Positions 33,559-45,265 of a stretch of DNA of 64,000 bases are shown in pieces. The position numbers were made by a program, and so were the translations under genes. This stretch comes from Agapanthus africanus (taxonomy: Eukaryota > Streptophyta > Magnoliopsida > Asparagales > Amaryllidaceae). Numbering within the stretch: position 1 is the first letter of the stretch; every line of letters begins with the position of its first letter. A model generated the notes under the pieces. That model was not told the origin of the DNA and searched no databases. It saw only the letters and a program-made list of their open reading frames with translations. The stretch spans positions 111,929,241 to 111,993,240 of the forward strand of contig JASDDO010000016.1 in assembly GCA_030015575.1 (NCBI GenBank), given 5' to 3'.

Positions 33559-34946
33559 AACTAAGCAGTAGGGTGAATGCGCAATTCTAAATATGAAATA
33601 GAATATGCAACAAGTCAAGACATTTCTAGCCCAGAAGCATAACTTCATGTGGGCGATTCCCCTGTAGATGTTAAATCTACTCACCAACGCTCCTGGCTAA
33701 GTGAAGCCTACCACCTGTTTTCCTTTGTAGCAGTGTCCATAGTCCCCCGCCTATGAACCTGTAATATATGTAAACATAACAGAAATATATTAGCAATAAA
33801 CCCAAAACCACGTACAATCTACACGGACCAACACGACACGCATACGTACTCTAAAGGGTTCGTGTTGTAGCTAATGCGTATAGCAACACTGTGAAACCAA
33901 CTCAGAGCAACAACAACACAGAACACGCATCATATCGGATAACGTATCGCGCGAAACGAAACACTAGAAATATGCAAAGTGGTCCCAGATTTTTCTATGC
34001 TAAAAATTTGTAAAAATTGCAAGTACCATGAGATCACAAATAACCCCAGATACCCTATCTAAAAACTCACCACCCCAGTCCCTACTCTGGCCGTAAATTG
34101 TTGCCAGAACCATTAAATCTGCGGCCGTTTCATGATGGAAATGGTTCATATTTTGAGGGTAGGTTCTAGGTCTTTACACTAGGTTACTGTCATGTCAACT
34201 TTTGCAACAATTACCTGGTTTAACATCAGATCATCCGAAACCCCAAATCAACACTAAAAATACGATATTTACCCGAAACAATACGATACATGATAAAAAC
34301 TAAAACTAACAAGCTAAGCTACACAATAAATACTTAAAGAACATAAAGGAATCATTACCTACACAAAAGAACTCAAAGATCCAAGCTTGACACACTCCAA
34401 GGCATCCATGAGGCAAATCCAAGAAAAATGTGTGATTTTGATGAGATTTGTGAAGTTTTGTGATGGATTTGTGTGAAGAAGCTCAAGTGTTCAGTTTGAT
34501 GTGGGAGAGATGCGGAATAATTGAAAACAGATAAGAAATGAAAGAGTGTGTGAGGACATGAGAGAGGGAGGTGAGTGTAGGGTGAGGTGAGAGGTGAGTG
34601 TATCACATCATTAAATGCTAACCATGCTCTCACATTAATGCACCCACACCTCATCAAAAAACAAAACCAAGCAAAATATCTCTCTTCTCACTCAACAAAA
34701 GATCAAACAATTAAAGCAAAGGGTGGATTAAACAAGGACTAGGTTAAGTGTCATGGTTGCTAAGAACAAAATTAGCACAAACAAATCCTCATATTTACGT
34801 GCACATGTGCTTGTATGCTCATAACAAATAATAATAAATTATTAATTAAATGTTATAAAATGTAAGGAATCCAAATTGGTAAACTTTTTACAGTAAACCC
34901 GCATTAACGTCTAAACGAACACTAACCGAAATCTAAGGCGTTACAA
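33559..34946 (-). mobile_element. C 3' LTR, inner segment
   Basis: It matches 51327-52712 of the C 5' LTR. It ends (minus-strand start) TGTAACGCCTTAG, next to the polypurine tract. The type II palindrome here (34087-34107) has lost pairing through C-to-T and G-to-T changes compared with 51855-51875. No gene is present. Confidence 0.93.
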
Positions 34947-34958
34947 TCTCCCCCCTTA
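34947..34958 (-). other. C polypurine tract
   Basis: On the minus strand AAGGGGGGAGAT directly precedes the LTR start TGTAACGCC. Confidence 0.9.
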
Positions 34959-37170
34959 AAAAAAATTTGTCCTCGAATTTAAAATTCTCACTAAGCGTAC
35001 CTTCAAAGAGAAGATTACAAACTCTCATATCTCGCTCACAGCCTCCCAAGTGATTACCCCAGTATACGGCTACGTCCAAGAAAAACCCTTCACAGATGGC
35101 AAGACCCTTGACCGAGGTTTCTCCACCTGCCGAGCCATTTACACATTTGGCTGCTGGTGAATGAAAGATCGCGTCCAAACTGAATGGTCTGATGCTGAAT
35201 CATGTGAGAAATGTCATGAAAGTAATTGCAAAGTATCGACACAAGGAATACGGAGTGAATACTTAATAATCTGGGCAGAAGTGCCAAATTAAAGGTAATG
35301 AAACTAACTCGCTTTAAAGATCTCAAAAGGACCTACAATTCTGGGGTAAGCTTCCCAAAACTCAACACTTCATTCATCGGAAATTCCGTAGGAATACATG
35401 ATCTCCCACTGCGAACTCAAGTCTGCGACCATCACGGTCGGCATAAGACCTCTGTCCGCAATGGACAATTCTCATCATGACCTAAAACAACTGGATCATC
35501 TCCGAAGTCTCTAGACTAACTGGGGTCCAAAAATCCTACTTACGCAGAGTCAGAAAAACAGACTTGTGATTGACACGACCTAACCCCTAAACCTAAAGGT
35601 TGCCAATTAGAGTGACTCCTGATAACAGCTACCGAAGGAGAACCCTAACAATGGCAATTGACGATCCCCAACTGCTGATAACAATTAGTACGTACCCACA
35701 AGCATATCCTCCATAGTCGGTATAGCCCGCTCTCATAAAACCATCATCCTACGGATGGAAAGATGGAGCTAAAGCTCAACCAGTACCTAAGGCCCTGAAG
35801 CTCCTTCCCCAGACGGCAAGAAAACAGGGTGCCTTTATTAGATACGACCCGTGAAGGAACTCCGTGCAACGCACAGAATTAACAAAGAACAACTGAGCAA
35901 AATGAGCAAAACCGGACAACAAATATCCGAATGGAGTCATACCCTGACTAAACCTGGGTAGACACTATAACGAAATTCGTGGAGATCTGCTCCCACTCCC
36001 ACTTCGGAACGGTTAAAGGTTGCAACTCTCCAGCCGGTCTCAGATGCTCAACCTAAGCACAAAACAAGACTGACACCTTGAAAAGAAATCTGAAACTTCT
36101 CTTTACACCCTTGCTCACCCGTAACTATCTCACAAGTCACGTCAAATGTTGGTGGAACTTGAATGAGTACAGAGAGTTGACAGATGTGCCTGTTCTAGGA
36201 TTTCACGTCTCTACCCAAAAGTATCAGGTACACAAACGCGTCCCTAAACTTAGCACACCTTTGTCACAATTTAAGGACTCCAAATCATTACCCAGCCAAG
36301 TATGCTCAAGAATCTCTGACAAACGAGCATCAGCGTGCAGTGCCTCGCGAAAACGATTAAAGAAAAGTGGTCGGGCGTAGACATGAGCAAGCTGTCCCCT
36401 TAGTAGAGGCGAACTTAAGCTGTACTCAATGATCACACAAGAACTGTAAATCTGCAGAAGGCTATCTCAACAATCAAAATCCGCTACAGGAAGATGTACA
36501 TTAAGCTCTAGTGGTCCGTGAAAATCTGACACGACTCTCGAACAAGTAGTGTCTCTAAATCTCCAACGCAAGACTAACGCGGCCATCTCCAGATCATGAG
36601 TGGGATATCCTGCTCGTACTTCCTCCAATGTAAGGAAGCAAAAGTGATAACTCTATAATGCCGCATCAGCGCAAAATCGAGCCCCACTCGCGAAACATCA
36701 CAGTTAAACCACAAGGTCACCCGAACCAGAAAGAAAAAGAAAGAACTGATGAAGTTGTTAACCGAGTCTTCAACTGCCCAAAAACTCCGCACGCATGCCT
36801 CAGTCCAAAGAAAAGAAACCTCCTTTCCGATTAGTTCAGTCAACGGTGCAGCACTACAATAGCAATCCTGCACGAAACGGCGGTAAAAAGCTGTTAAGCC
36901 CCAAAATCTGCGGACCTCCATCCTGCACACAAGTCTGGGCCTAAGCTATACGGCCACAATCTTCCTCGGAACCATACAAAACCGTCTCCCGTAACTACAA
37001 GACCTAGGAGTCAACACAAACAAGCCTGAAGAAACACTCCGAGAATCTAGGAAACCGCTGGGGCTCTCCCAGTATCTGCAGAACAAATCCTCAAGTGCTG
37101 CTCCTGTTCCTCAAAACACATTGAAATAGACAAGAATGCCGTCAATAACACAACAATGAGTAGTCGAGGA
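34959..37170 (-). pseudogene. C pol remnant: RT end, RNase H, integrase, chromodomain-like tail
   Basis: Minus-strand frames give, in order, VIDGILVYF (~37130; YIDDILVY in functional gypsy RT, with D changed to G), EEQEQHLR, RRFWGLTAFYRRFVQDCYCSAAPLTELI with VSFLWTEAC (36930-36800, RT thumb to RNase H), an integrase stretch with HLRPAGELQPL and WEWEQIS (~36050-35990), then HGVPSRVVSNKG (~35860), GKLTPELQVLL, HSVF-VSILCNYFHDISH (~35340-35200) and a chromodomain-like end finishing FKGGD near 34950. Frameshifts and stops are numerous. The upstream RT palm is missing at the G junction. This was the pol of a chromovirus and is now dead. Confidence 0.82.
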
Positions 37171-39223
37171 TTTTAGTGTATATGCCCTAGAGGCCATTAC
37201 TGTATCATACTAGTTTGTATATATTACTTGATGGAAGCTTGGGATATTCACAGTTGTATAGACAATCTTGCTCGAAATGGTAGTATGCTACTTGGTTTGT
37301 TTCTACTTTAATGTGTGCATGTGTTTCTTTTAGCATATCGCCTATACACATTAGTGGAGCCCTTAGGATCATTTCTTGATTACCAGCGTTGTGATGGCAG
37401 TCACACTAGTGGGGGTTGGGTAATCTACAGGCACATCAATATACAGGTCCTTGGTCGTAGGATTCTCGAGACGGGGCATCGATACTCCGGAGTCGACTAG
37501 CGTATGTGCTTCTCATCCCAGCAGGGGAGATGGTCTGTCCCACAGCCGTCAGTACGTCTTACTTGAGATAGTATGCGGGTGCTCGTTAGGTTACGAGTAC
37601 ACCAGACAGGACTCGTCGGGAACTGTTGGTTAGTACTATACCTATCATCAGTTATCAGTTCCCAGGTGACATGAGTACAGCTTAGTCCGCTGACTTGACA
37701 CAGTCACTTCGCCTCGAGTGTGTTCCCACTGCCCTACCATGGCTCAAATGAGTCGTGGAAACAGGTAGCAGTTGGGCGCAGTACCAAAGCACTTGGAGGC
37801 AGTGACGGTTAGACAGGATTCATCTCACCCGGTATTGGGAGTTGATATCGCGCTGTTTCTAGGAGAGCCATTACACAAAGTCCCTGGCCAAGGCAAGCGA
37901 GATATACTGGCAGGTTATCCAGTGTTGTCTCAGGGTGTTCTGGGCTACACTCAGACACAACTTGTACCGCTATTAGAGGGCTGACGTTCACCACTCCCCA
38001 GGCCAGCCAAGCGATATTCTCAGACGAACAGACCGGACTGTACGGAGATTGTCACATTCAGGCTCAGTAGGAGTTCGGATGGGTTCACCTCATCAGTCTT
38101 CTTGTCGGCGTGTACCTTGGGACCGTTACGTACAGCTAGTACCGCTTGCGGCCTGTGGTTAAACCCACTGCCAGCATAGTGTCGAGTCTTTAGAGTCCCA
38201 CATAGAAAGCTATTCGCCTTTGGGCAAAACAGAGTAGAGGTCGCATGGTTTTGCGACAGGGTTCGTTCGCATCCGCGCACTTGTGCACGTTTGGTGTCCG
38301 GGCAGTTATTACTAGCAGGCTTTAGTTTAAGCCAAATCCTAGTATATGTTTTGGGATTGGTTTTATCTCATTGTATTCGTGTTCCTCGGAGCACGGATGC
38401 GGGTGTGTATGCACAGTTGACTGAGGCAGGGGCAGGGGATTCTCATTGGGGTTGTTGACTGTTGACTTTTTCTAAACCCTAATGAGAATAAAAAATATGA
38501 TTAACAATAATATTAATTAAGTATTATTATGCCATGGTTGAGTTGAAAGTTTGACTTTTGTTGACTTGTTGACTTTGTTGACTATTTTGGACTTGTTGAC
38601 CATCATCATTTCATGGTTATGACTTTTGTTTACTTGTTGTTCTTTACAAAATGCATTAAATGCATGAAATAATAATGGCCATTGATATGAATCATCCCAT
38701 ATACTTAATTATTATTATTATCATGATTATTTTCTCTTTTGTGAGCATGGTTGTAAAAAGTCAAGCTCATTCTATCATTCTCATTCTCTCTCATCCAAGC
38801 TCTCCCTCTTCCTCTCTCTCAAGGCTCTCATGTCTCATGAGTTGAGAAACATGAGCCATTGAGATAAAACCCTCAAAACTCTTCTCTACTCACTCTAGAG
38901 TACAAGGTCTAGCAAGCCAAGCACTTTAGTTTCCTCCCGGTTGAGGTAGGAGCTCAAGGTAGAACCTTTCGGGTGGATCCTTCTTCGACAACAAGAGGAC
39001 TATGAGGTGGAGCCGATCCAACCACTCCAAGGAGCAAAAAGAGAAGGAGTTCAAGACCTAGGTATAACCCCCCTAACATAGTAGTTAAACTTCTAGTTAG
39101 TTTGCTAGGTGTTTGTTTAGCAAAGATCCTATTTCTAGTCCATGTTACATTTACCGTAAAAATCATTTTTTTTTACCGTTTCCGCATCCCCGAAAAAACC
39201 GGGATGGGTAACGTGGACTTACA
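37171..39223 (+). mobile_element. G 5' LTR (2.05 kb)
   Basis: It begins TTTTAGTGTATATGCCC (TGTTAATGTATATGCCC in the 3' copy) and ends GGACTTACA. It pairs with 45266-47199 at a few percent mismatch. The region around 38520-38600 is rich in TTGAC repeats (GTTGACTTTTGTTGACTTG). No gene is present. Confidence 0.93.
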
Positions 39224-39224
39224 G

Positions 39225-39236
39225 TGGTATCAGAGC
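39225..39236 (+). other. G primer-binding site (tRNA-iMet)
   Basis: TGGTATCAGAGC lies one base after the LTR end. Confidence 0.93.
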
Positions 39237-39430
39237 CTAGCTAAACAACAACTAGCAAGTTAGCAATGTATTTAGAATTTCGATCGGAGAAAAAATCACA
39301 AAACGAGTCCAAGAACTGATCTTTCTGCCGATTTTTAAACTGTTCAAAAAATGATTCCACATACACTAAAAATCGGCTCAGGGTTTTGTAGGAAGACACA
39401 GGAAAAACGAGTCACTGACTCGGTCAACGC

Positions 39431-39477
39431 GCCGCGGAACCGCGGCGAGAACAAGCTTCTTGCCGCGGATCCGCGGC
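39431..39477 (+). other. GC-rich hairpin, type I (G leader)
   Basis: GCCGCGGAACCGCGGC (39431-39446) and GCCGCGGATCCGCGGC (39462-39477) can pair with each other with one mismatch; the second is a perfect palindrome. The first 16-mer is identical to 27872-27887 in element F. It starts ~206 nt after the primer-binding site. Confidence 0.88.
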
Positions 39478-40218
39478 CGAGTTGACTCGGCCGTGAATCG
39501 TTTTTGCTGTAGTATTTTCAGTGTTCTGTTTTGGGATTTTTAAATTATTTTGTTTCTACCCTGATTTTCCAGAGAACAAAGTTGTGTTTGGGGTAGTTAC
39601 TAATCCGTATTTTTGATCGAAGTTCCGTAGACTTTAGCTAATGGGTTATATCTGTGATGTGATATACGTATTGAACGTCTGCTAATCGCTATACGTCGAT
39701 TAGTGGGGGTTATACATATCTGTGATATGTAATGTTGAGGGTTTGTGTATATGAACTCGTTGGATTGTCGCGGATGAATAGCCGGGGGTTGTCAGATGAG
39801 AGTTTTCTTTATCTTTCATTTGATGTAATATGTAATTGATGTAATATTATTTTTATGGCTACGCATCCGGGATGAGGTTGTAGCCGCCATTGTATATTAT
39901 TTCTTTTACTCTTTTTGCTCCTAGGTTAGACCCAAGGTGGGGTGCACAAACTACCGGGTACCTCGAAGTGCTGAGTGGCCTACTCACGTTGTTAAGGGAG
40001 GTTGCTTCACTTCGGGCACTTGGCGGGTAGTTTGCCGCACCCGTAGGGGTCTAGGGTGGGGTCTTGGCTATTCATCGCGACCGTGTAATCCTCTTTTCAT
40101 TGCAGGCTCGAACGAAATGCAAATTCCTAGTATATCCAATGTGTTCATCTGTGATCTCAAATGGCTATCATTGCATCTGACGAATGTATATATCTATATA
40201 TGATATCTAGTAGGCGTT

Positions 40219-40321
40219 GCTTATGTTTTGCATCCACGCTAGTCCATCCCCCGCTCTGTCGTTAGTTAAGTAACCTAACGGGTAATAACGGGACCCCGTG
40301 GCGAATGCGGATGGCATAAGC
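40219..40321 (+). other. Closed RNA domain in copia leader (G copy)
   Basis: GCTTATG (40219-40225) pairs with CATAAGC (40315-40321). CATCC pairs with GGATG just inside, and CGTTAG pairs with CTAACG as an inner hairpin. Confidence 0.7.
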
Positions 40322-40596
40322 GTACATCATATTTTCGTTGTTTTCTGCAATGGTAGGATTAAATGATGGGACGCATTAAATTAATGTAAGAAAATAAACC
40401 AAAGTTAATATCGTTGGAACAATTTCAAAACCACTCGGTTTCTTTTCAAAAACCAACTTTTAAAAGCGAAGCTTAAACCACTCCTTTTAAAACCTATCTC
40501 GTTCCATCGATTATATCAAGTTCACTACGTTTGCGGTTTCGTCAAAACCATTCGTAGCCCACCGTCATTTCATATGGATAGTCAATAGTATTCAAG

Positions 40597-40806
40597 CTGT
40601 GTTTGTTGGCCAAAGTCAAGGCATAGTGATTGGTAGCTATTGGATATTCATATGTAGCATAGATAGATGCATTGGTTTGGGACAGTCGTACTGCCTTGTT
40701 TGCCAAAGTCAAGGGTAGGTACGGGTGGATTCAAATTAACCTGGAAAATGACGGGTAGAACTTGACATGTGACTTATGATTTGTTGGCCAAAGTAAAGGT
40801 CATAAG
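40597..40806 (+). other. Three tandem two-tier hairpins in copia leader (G copy)
   Basis: Hairpins at 40597-40626 (CTGTG/CATAG), 40688-40722 (GTAC/GTAC with an imperfect inner part) and 40773-40806 (CTTATGA/TCATAAG). The inner word here is TTGGCCAAAGTCAA or a variant. Confidence 0.7.
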
Positions 40807-41306
40807 AGCATAGGGAAAAAAATCTACATCAGGAGTTTCTAAAGAAACTGAAACTTGCTAGCGCTGCATACCATTTGGAGTGTGATGATTCTGGTAGGAT
40901 TCCTTCAGTTTTGTCACACGATGATATTTGGATCCCGATCCTACTGTGAGTATATGCTACTCCTCGGGAACTTTCTCATTTAACGATCAATGCTATAAAC
41001 CAAGTAGGTGTCTAGAAAGGTGTTAGCGGGGCTACGCCCACAGGGAAAAGAGGTTATTTAATTAAGGAACTTCGCGAAAGCGTTGAAAAACCACTCTCGA
41101 AGTACCAACACTGGCCTGGCTGAACGGTTAAGCAAGTATTGTACGGTGAGATTGATCCCGACTGATTCTTCCTTTTTGGTTTGAGGAGGGATTCGAGAAA
41201 CAGTGGGAGCCATCCTGTTTAGACAAACTAAAAACCACTCTAAACTTGCAAGAGCATCATGCTAAAGTGTTTCTTCTCTCTCTCTTAATTGCAGCGACCA
41301 AACATC

Positions 41307-42130
41307 ATGACCGGACTTAAGTTACTACTAGATAAAAACATACTGACAGGGCCAAACTACAAAGATTGGCCCAGGAATGTCAAAACGGCAATCACTTATG
41401 ACAAGTTGGGGTATCTCCTTACCACCAAAGCTCCCCCTATCCCAGGTCCCAAATCCAGCTTGCGGATAAGGAAATCCGTAAGACCTGGGAGATCGACTGC
41501 GCGAAGGCCAAGTGCCTCGTGCTTGCCTCTATGGACAATGAACATCAGAGGAGGCACGAGAATATGGACCTAGAATCCATATTTCTCCATACTAAGGAAC
41601 TATATGGAGAGCAATCCCGTATCGCCAGATACGAAGTCTCGAAAAAGTTGTTTTTGGCGAGATTGGCCGTCGGATCATCAGTAGCGGAACACGTGCTAAA
41701 GATGATTGGCTTCATTGATGAACTCGCGGACCTTGGGACCACGTTAGAGAACGAGCTCTACACTGACTTGATTCTCCAGTCCCTCCCTTCCACTTACGCC
41801 CAGTTTATCCTAAACTTCAACTTGCAAGAAAAGGAAGTTGAACTTTCGGAACTCCTAAACATGTTGAGGAGTGCAGAGGGCACCTTACAGAAAGTAAGGA
41901 AACATCCACTTTGTTTGTTGGAGGATCTTCCTCTTCTAGGTCCAAGGAGAAAGCCAAGGGAAAGAAGAAGAAAACCCCCACCAAACCAAGGGGCGGTGTT
42001 AATAAAGTGGAAGCGAAGGGAAATGCAAAGGTAGCAAAGGTAGCGGGAAAGCTTGTGGGAAAGGAAGAATGCTTTTACTGTCACAAGAGTGGACACTGGA
42101 AGAAAGATTGCAGGGCTTGGAAGGCCAGAA
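41307..42130 (+). pseudogene. G gag (nucleocapsid-capsid), frameshifted
   Basis: It starts at ATG 41307 (MTGLKLLLDKN), which follows the leader block GCGACCA. The reading frame shifts near 41460 and again near 41895. Pieces show the capsid-type copia gag (YKDWPRNVK, EHVLKMIGFIDEL, LQEKEVELSELLNMLRSAEG) and a basic linker. An intact zinc knuckle, CFYCHKSGHWKKDC (C-x2-C-x4-H-x4-C, ~42070-42110), follows. Product: structural protein packaging element RNA in virus-like particles. Two single-base shifts make it non-functional as written; sequencing error is less likely, given other stops downstream. Confidence 0.88.
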
Positions 42131-43524
42131 ACCAGGACCCGACGCAAGTTGTGGCTTCGTCTTCAGGTGTGTATGTCATTGAAAACTGTCTATCAATACA
42201 CTCTACTTCCTGGGTATTGGATACCGGATCAGGATCTCATATCTGTAATTCTTTGCAGACATTAAGAAAGCGTAGGGTTCAGAAGCCAGGTGATATGACC
42301 CTCAGAGTTGCAAACGGAGCTGGCATGGATGCTGAGTCCGTGGGGGACTATCACTTGGGATTGTCAGATGGACATGTTTTGGTTTTACGGGATTGTTATT
42401 TTGTACCCAGTGCGACTTGTAATATCATATCTGTATCTTTAATGTCTAAAGAAGGTTATGATTTTTCATTTGTAAGCAATGTTGTAAACATTCACCTTAA
42501 TCAAGTTTTGATTCGGTCGGGTATATTAAGCAACAGTATATACGTATTAAACCAACCACAGATTTTCAATGTCCAGAATACACACAAAAGAAAGTCCCCA
42601 GAAATAAATCATGCTTTCTTATAGCATTGTGGACTGGGTCACATCAATGAGAGAAGGTTGACGAAGTTACATACAGAAGGATATTTTGATCCGTTCGAAT
42701 ATTAATCATATGCAACTTGTCAATCCTGTCTCAAAGGAAAGATGAAAAAGACTCCGTTCACTGGACACGGATTAAGAGCGAGCGAGATCTTAGGACTCGT
42801 ACACAGCGACGTATGCGGTCCAATGTCTACACATGCGCGAAGTGGTTATTCTTACTTCATTACTTTTACGGATGATTTTTCAAGGTACGGATATGTCTTC
42901 TTAATGAAACATAAATCTGAAGCCTTTGGAAAATTCCAGGAATACAAGAATGAAGTAGAAAAACAAACAGGCAAAAGTATCAAGACACTGAGATCTGATC
43001 GAGGTGGTGAATGCTTGAGTGCCGAGTTCCTGGATTACCTAAAAGAGAATGGAATTCTCTCTCAGCTTACTCCTCCATACACTCCACGACATAACGGTGT
43101 ATCGGAGAGACGGAACCGAACCCTATTGGATATGGTACGTTCCATGATGAGTAACACTGAATTGCCGTGATCATTCTGGGGATATGCACTAGAATCAGCT
43201 GCATACCTTTTGAAACGAGTTCCAACTAAGACAATGCCTACCACACCATATCAGATGTGGAGTGGGAAGAAACCCTATCTTAAGCACATTAAGACATGGG
43301 GATGTCCAGCTTTTGTCAAAAAGCAGCATGCAGACAAACTCGAGGCACGCTCAGTACAGTGCAAGTTTGTGGGATATCCAAAGAACTCAAAGGGATATTT
43401 CTTCTATTGCGAAGAGGAACAAAAGGTTTTTGTTTCTCGTCATGCCTACTTCTTGGAAACTGAATTTTTGGAAAATCAGATAAGTGGGAGCACAATAGAA
43501 CTGGAAGAAATTCCAGAACCATGA
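42131..43524 (+). pseudogene. G protease-integrase region with four in-frame stops
   Basis: It continues the third gag frame. Aspartic protease: WVLDTGSGSHICN (~42210-42250). Integrase zinc region: HCGLGHINERRL (~42628), with CQSCLKGKMKKT. Catalytic core: first Asp in LVHSDVCGP (~42795), second in RSDRGGEC (~42990), Glu in YLKENGI (~43040); then NGVSERRNRTLLDMVRSMM and TWGCPAFVK. Stops lie at 42622, 42703, 43168 and 43522. Each sits in an otherwise well-conserved context, so these are likely point mutations after or shortly before insertion. Ancestrally it processed the polyprotein and inserted cDNA into the genome. Confidence 0.88.
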
Positions 43525-43539
43525 GCTATTACTGAAAGC

Positions 43540-45251
43540 TTAGTAGAACCAGAGGGTTCGAAAGAACAGAACATTCCTGCGCCGCTCCGCAGAAGTAGTA
43601 TGAAGTCTCATCCGAGAGATACTACGGTTTTCTCATAGACGGGGATAGAGAGGATTGTATCATTGATAATGATGAGCCGACTAGCTTCCAGCAGGCCATT
43701 CAGAGCGTTGACTCGGTAAAATGGCTGGATGCAATGCGGACCGAAATGGAGTCCATGTACACCAACAAAGTATGGACTTTGGACGTTGCTCCAGAAGGGG
43801 TAAAACCCGTAGGATGCAAATGGATCTTCAAGAGGAAGATTGGTGTAGATGGACAGGTTGAGACCTATAAGGTTAGACTTGTTGCAAAGGGTTTTCGTCA
43901 AAGACCTGGTTAGGACTATGACGAAACATTTTCTCCACTGGCTATGCTCAAATCCATTCGGATCCTTCTTGCCATTTCCGCCTACCACGATTATGAGATT
44001 TGGCAGATTGACGTAAAGACCGCTTTTCTAAATGGAAATTTAGAGGAGTGTATCTATATGGACCAGCCAGACGGTTTCATTCAGAGTGGGAGCAGCGGAA
44101 AGGTGTGCAAGTTGCTTAAGTCCATTTATGGAATAAAGCAGGCATTGCGGAGTTGGAACATCTGTTTTGATGAGACGGTCAAACATTTTGGATTTATCAA
44201 AAATCCAGATGAACCATGCATCTATAGTAAAATTGTAGCACGAACTGTCGTATTCCTCGTTTTATACGTGGATGACATTCTCTTGATAGGAAATGACATT
44301 CCTATGCTACAATCTGTCAAAGGGTTCTTGTCACACAGGTTCTCCATGAAAGACCTGGGTGATGCCTCTTACATTCTGGGGATCCGGATCCATCGTGATA
44401 GGTCCAAGAGGATATTAGGACTTTCACAGTCCAGGTACATCGACACTATACTGAAAAGATTCAGTATGGAAGATTCCAAGCGCGGTAATCTACCGGCTTG
44501 TCACGGGATCACCCTCTCTAAAGAGATGTCTCCCAAGACTGATTTGGAAAGGGATCGCATGTATATTATACCCTACACTTCTGCGGTAGGCTCTATAATG
44601 TATGAGATGTTGTGTACCAGACTAGATGTAGCTTATGCACTGAGTGTGGTAAGCCGGTATCAGTCAAACCCTGGGGAGAAGCACTGGAAAGCGTTAAAGA
44701 ACATTCTGAAGTACCTGAGAAGGACTAAGGACATGTTTTTGGTTTACGGCGGAAAAGACCTCCAGATGGAGGCCTTTACTGACTCCAGCTTCCAGAGTGA
44801 CAAGGATGACTCCAAGTCCATATCGGGTTATATCTTTACCCTCAATGGAGGGGCGGTGTATTGGAAGAGTTCCAAACAGGAAACCGTTGCTGACTCGACG
44901 ATGGAAGCGGAATATATCGCTGTATCTGATGCCGCAAAAGAAGCCGTCTGGATAAGGAAGTTCTTGACAGAACTTCATGTGGTTCCGTCCATTGTTGATC
45001 CAATACCTCTGTATTGTGACAACAACGGGGTAATAGCTTTAGCAAAGGAACCCAGGTCCCATCAGAAGTCCAGACACATCTTGAGGCGGTATCACCTGAT
45101 CAGGGAGATCGTGGATCGCTGGGAGATCGAGGTTCGGAGGGTTGCTACAGAAGATAAAACTGCAGATCTATTCACGAAGGCCATACCCCAGACTCAGTTC
45201 GAGCGGCTGATCGAGATGATAGGTCTTCGATACGCCAGTACATGGCCTTAG
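43540..45251 (+). pseudogene. G reverse transcriptase-RNase H
   Basis: Upstream pieces (RYYGFLIDGD, SFQQAIQSVDSVKWLDAMRTEMESM, VGCKWIFKRKIGVDGQ) are in a different frame from the integrase and end at a TAG (43911). From 43944 there are 435 open codons: MLKSIRILLAISAYHDYEIW, VKTAFLNGNLEE (~44015), GIKQALRSWNICFDE, catalytic LYVDDILLIG (~44262-44290), DLGDASYILGIRI, and RNase H with DSTMEAEYIA and YCDNNGVIALA (~44890-45050). The stop is at 45249. This is the best-preserved copia pol segment in the window. Role: copying element RNA to cDNA in virus-like particles. Confidence 0.9.
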
Positions 45252-45254
45252 TGC

Positions 45255-45265
45255 AAGTGGGAGAT
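45255..45265 (+). other. G polypurine tract
   Basis: AAGTGGGAGAT lies immediately before the 3' LTR and four bases after the pol stop codon. Confidence 0.92.

Larger units (their letters stand above)
39237..41306 (+). other. G leader with conserved RNA structures
   Basis: About 2.07 kb without a credible ORF. It carries the GC palindrome (39431-39477), the closed domain (40219-40321), the three tandem hairpins (40597-40806) and a GAAA hairpin (41073-41082), in the same order as E and H. A block TAGACCCAAGG-GGGG-GCACAA near 39925-39950 is also shared. Confidence 0.75.

Noticed and set aside
33226..33687. ORFs containing long runs of X
   Set aside because: They span the 200-N gap and are artefacts.
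34373..34657. 94-codon ORF repeated at 52141-52425
   Set aside because: LTR duplicate of C; it could be an upstream ORF in the leader, but nothing beyond LTR identity supports it.
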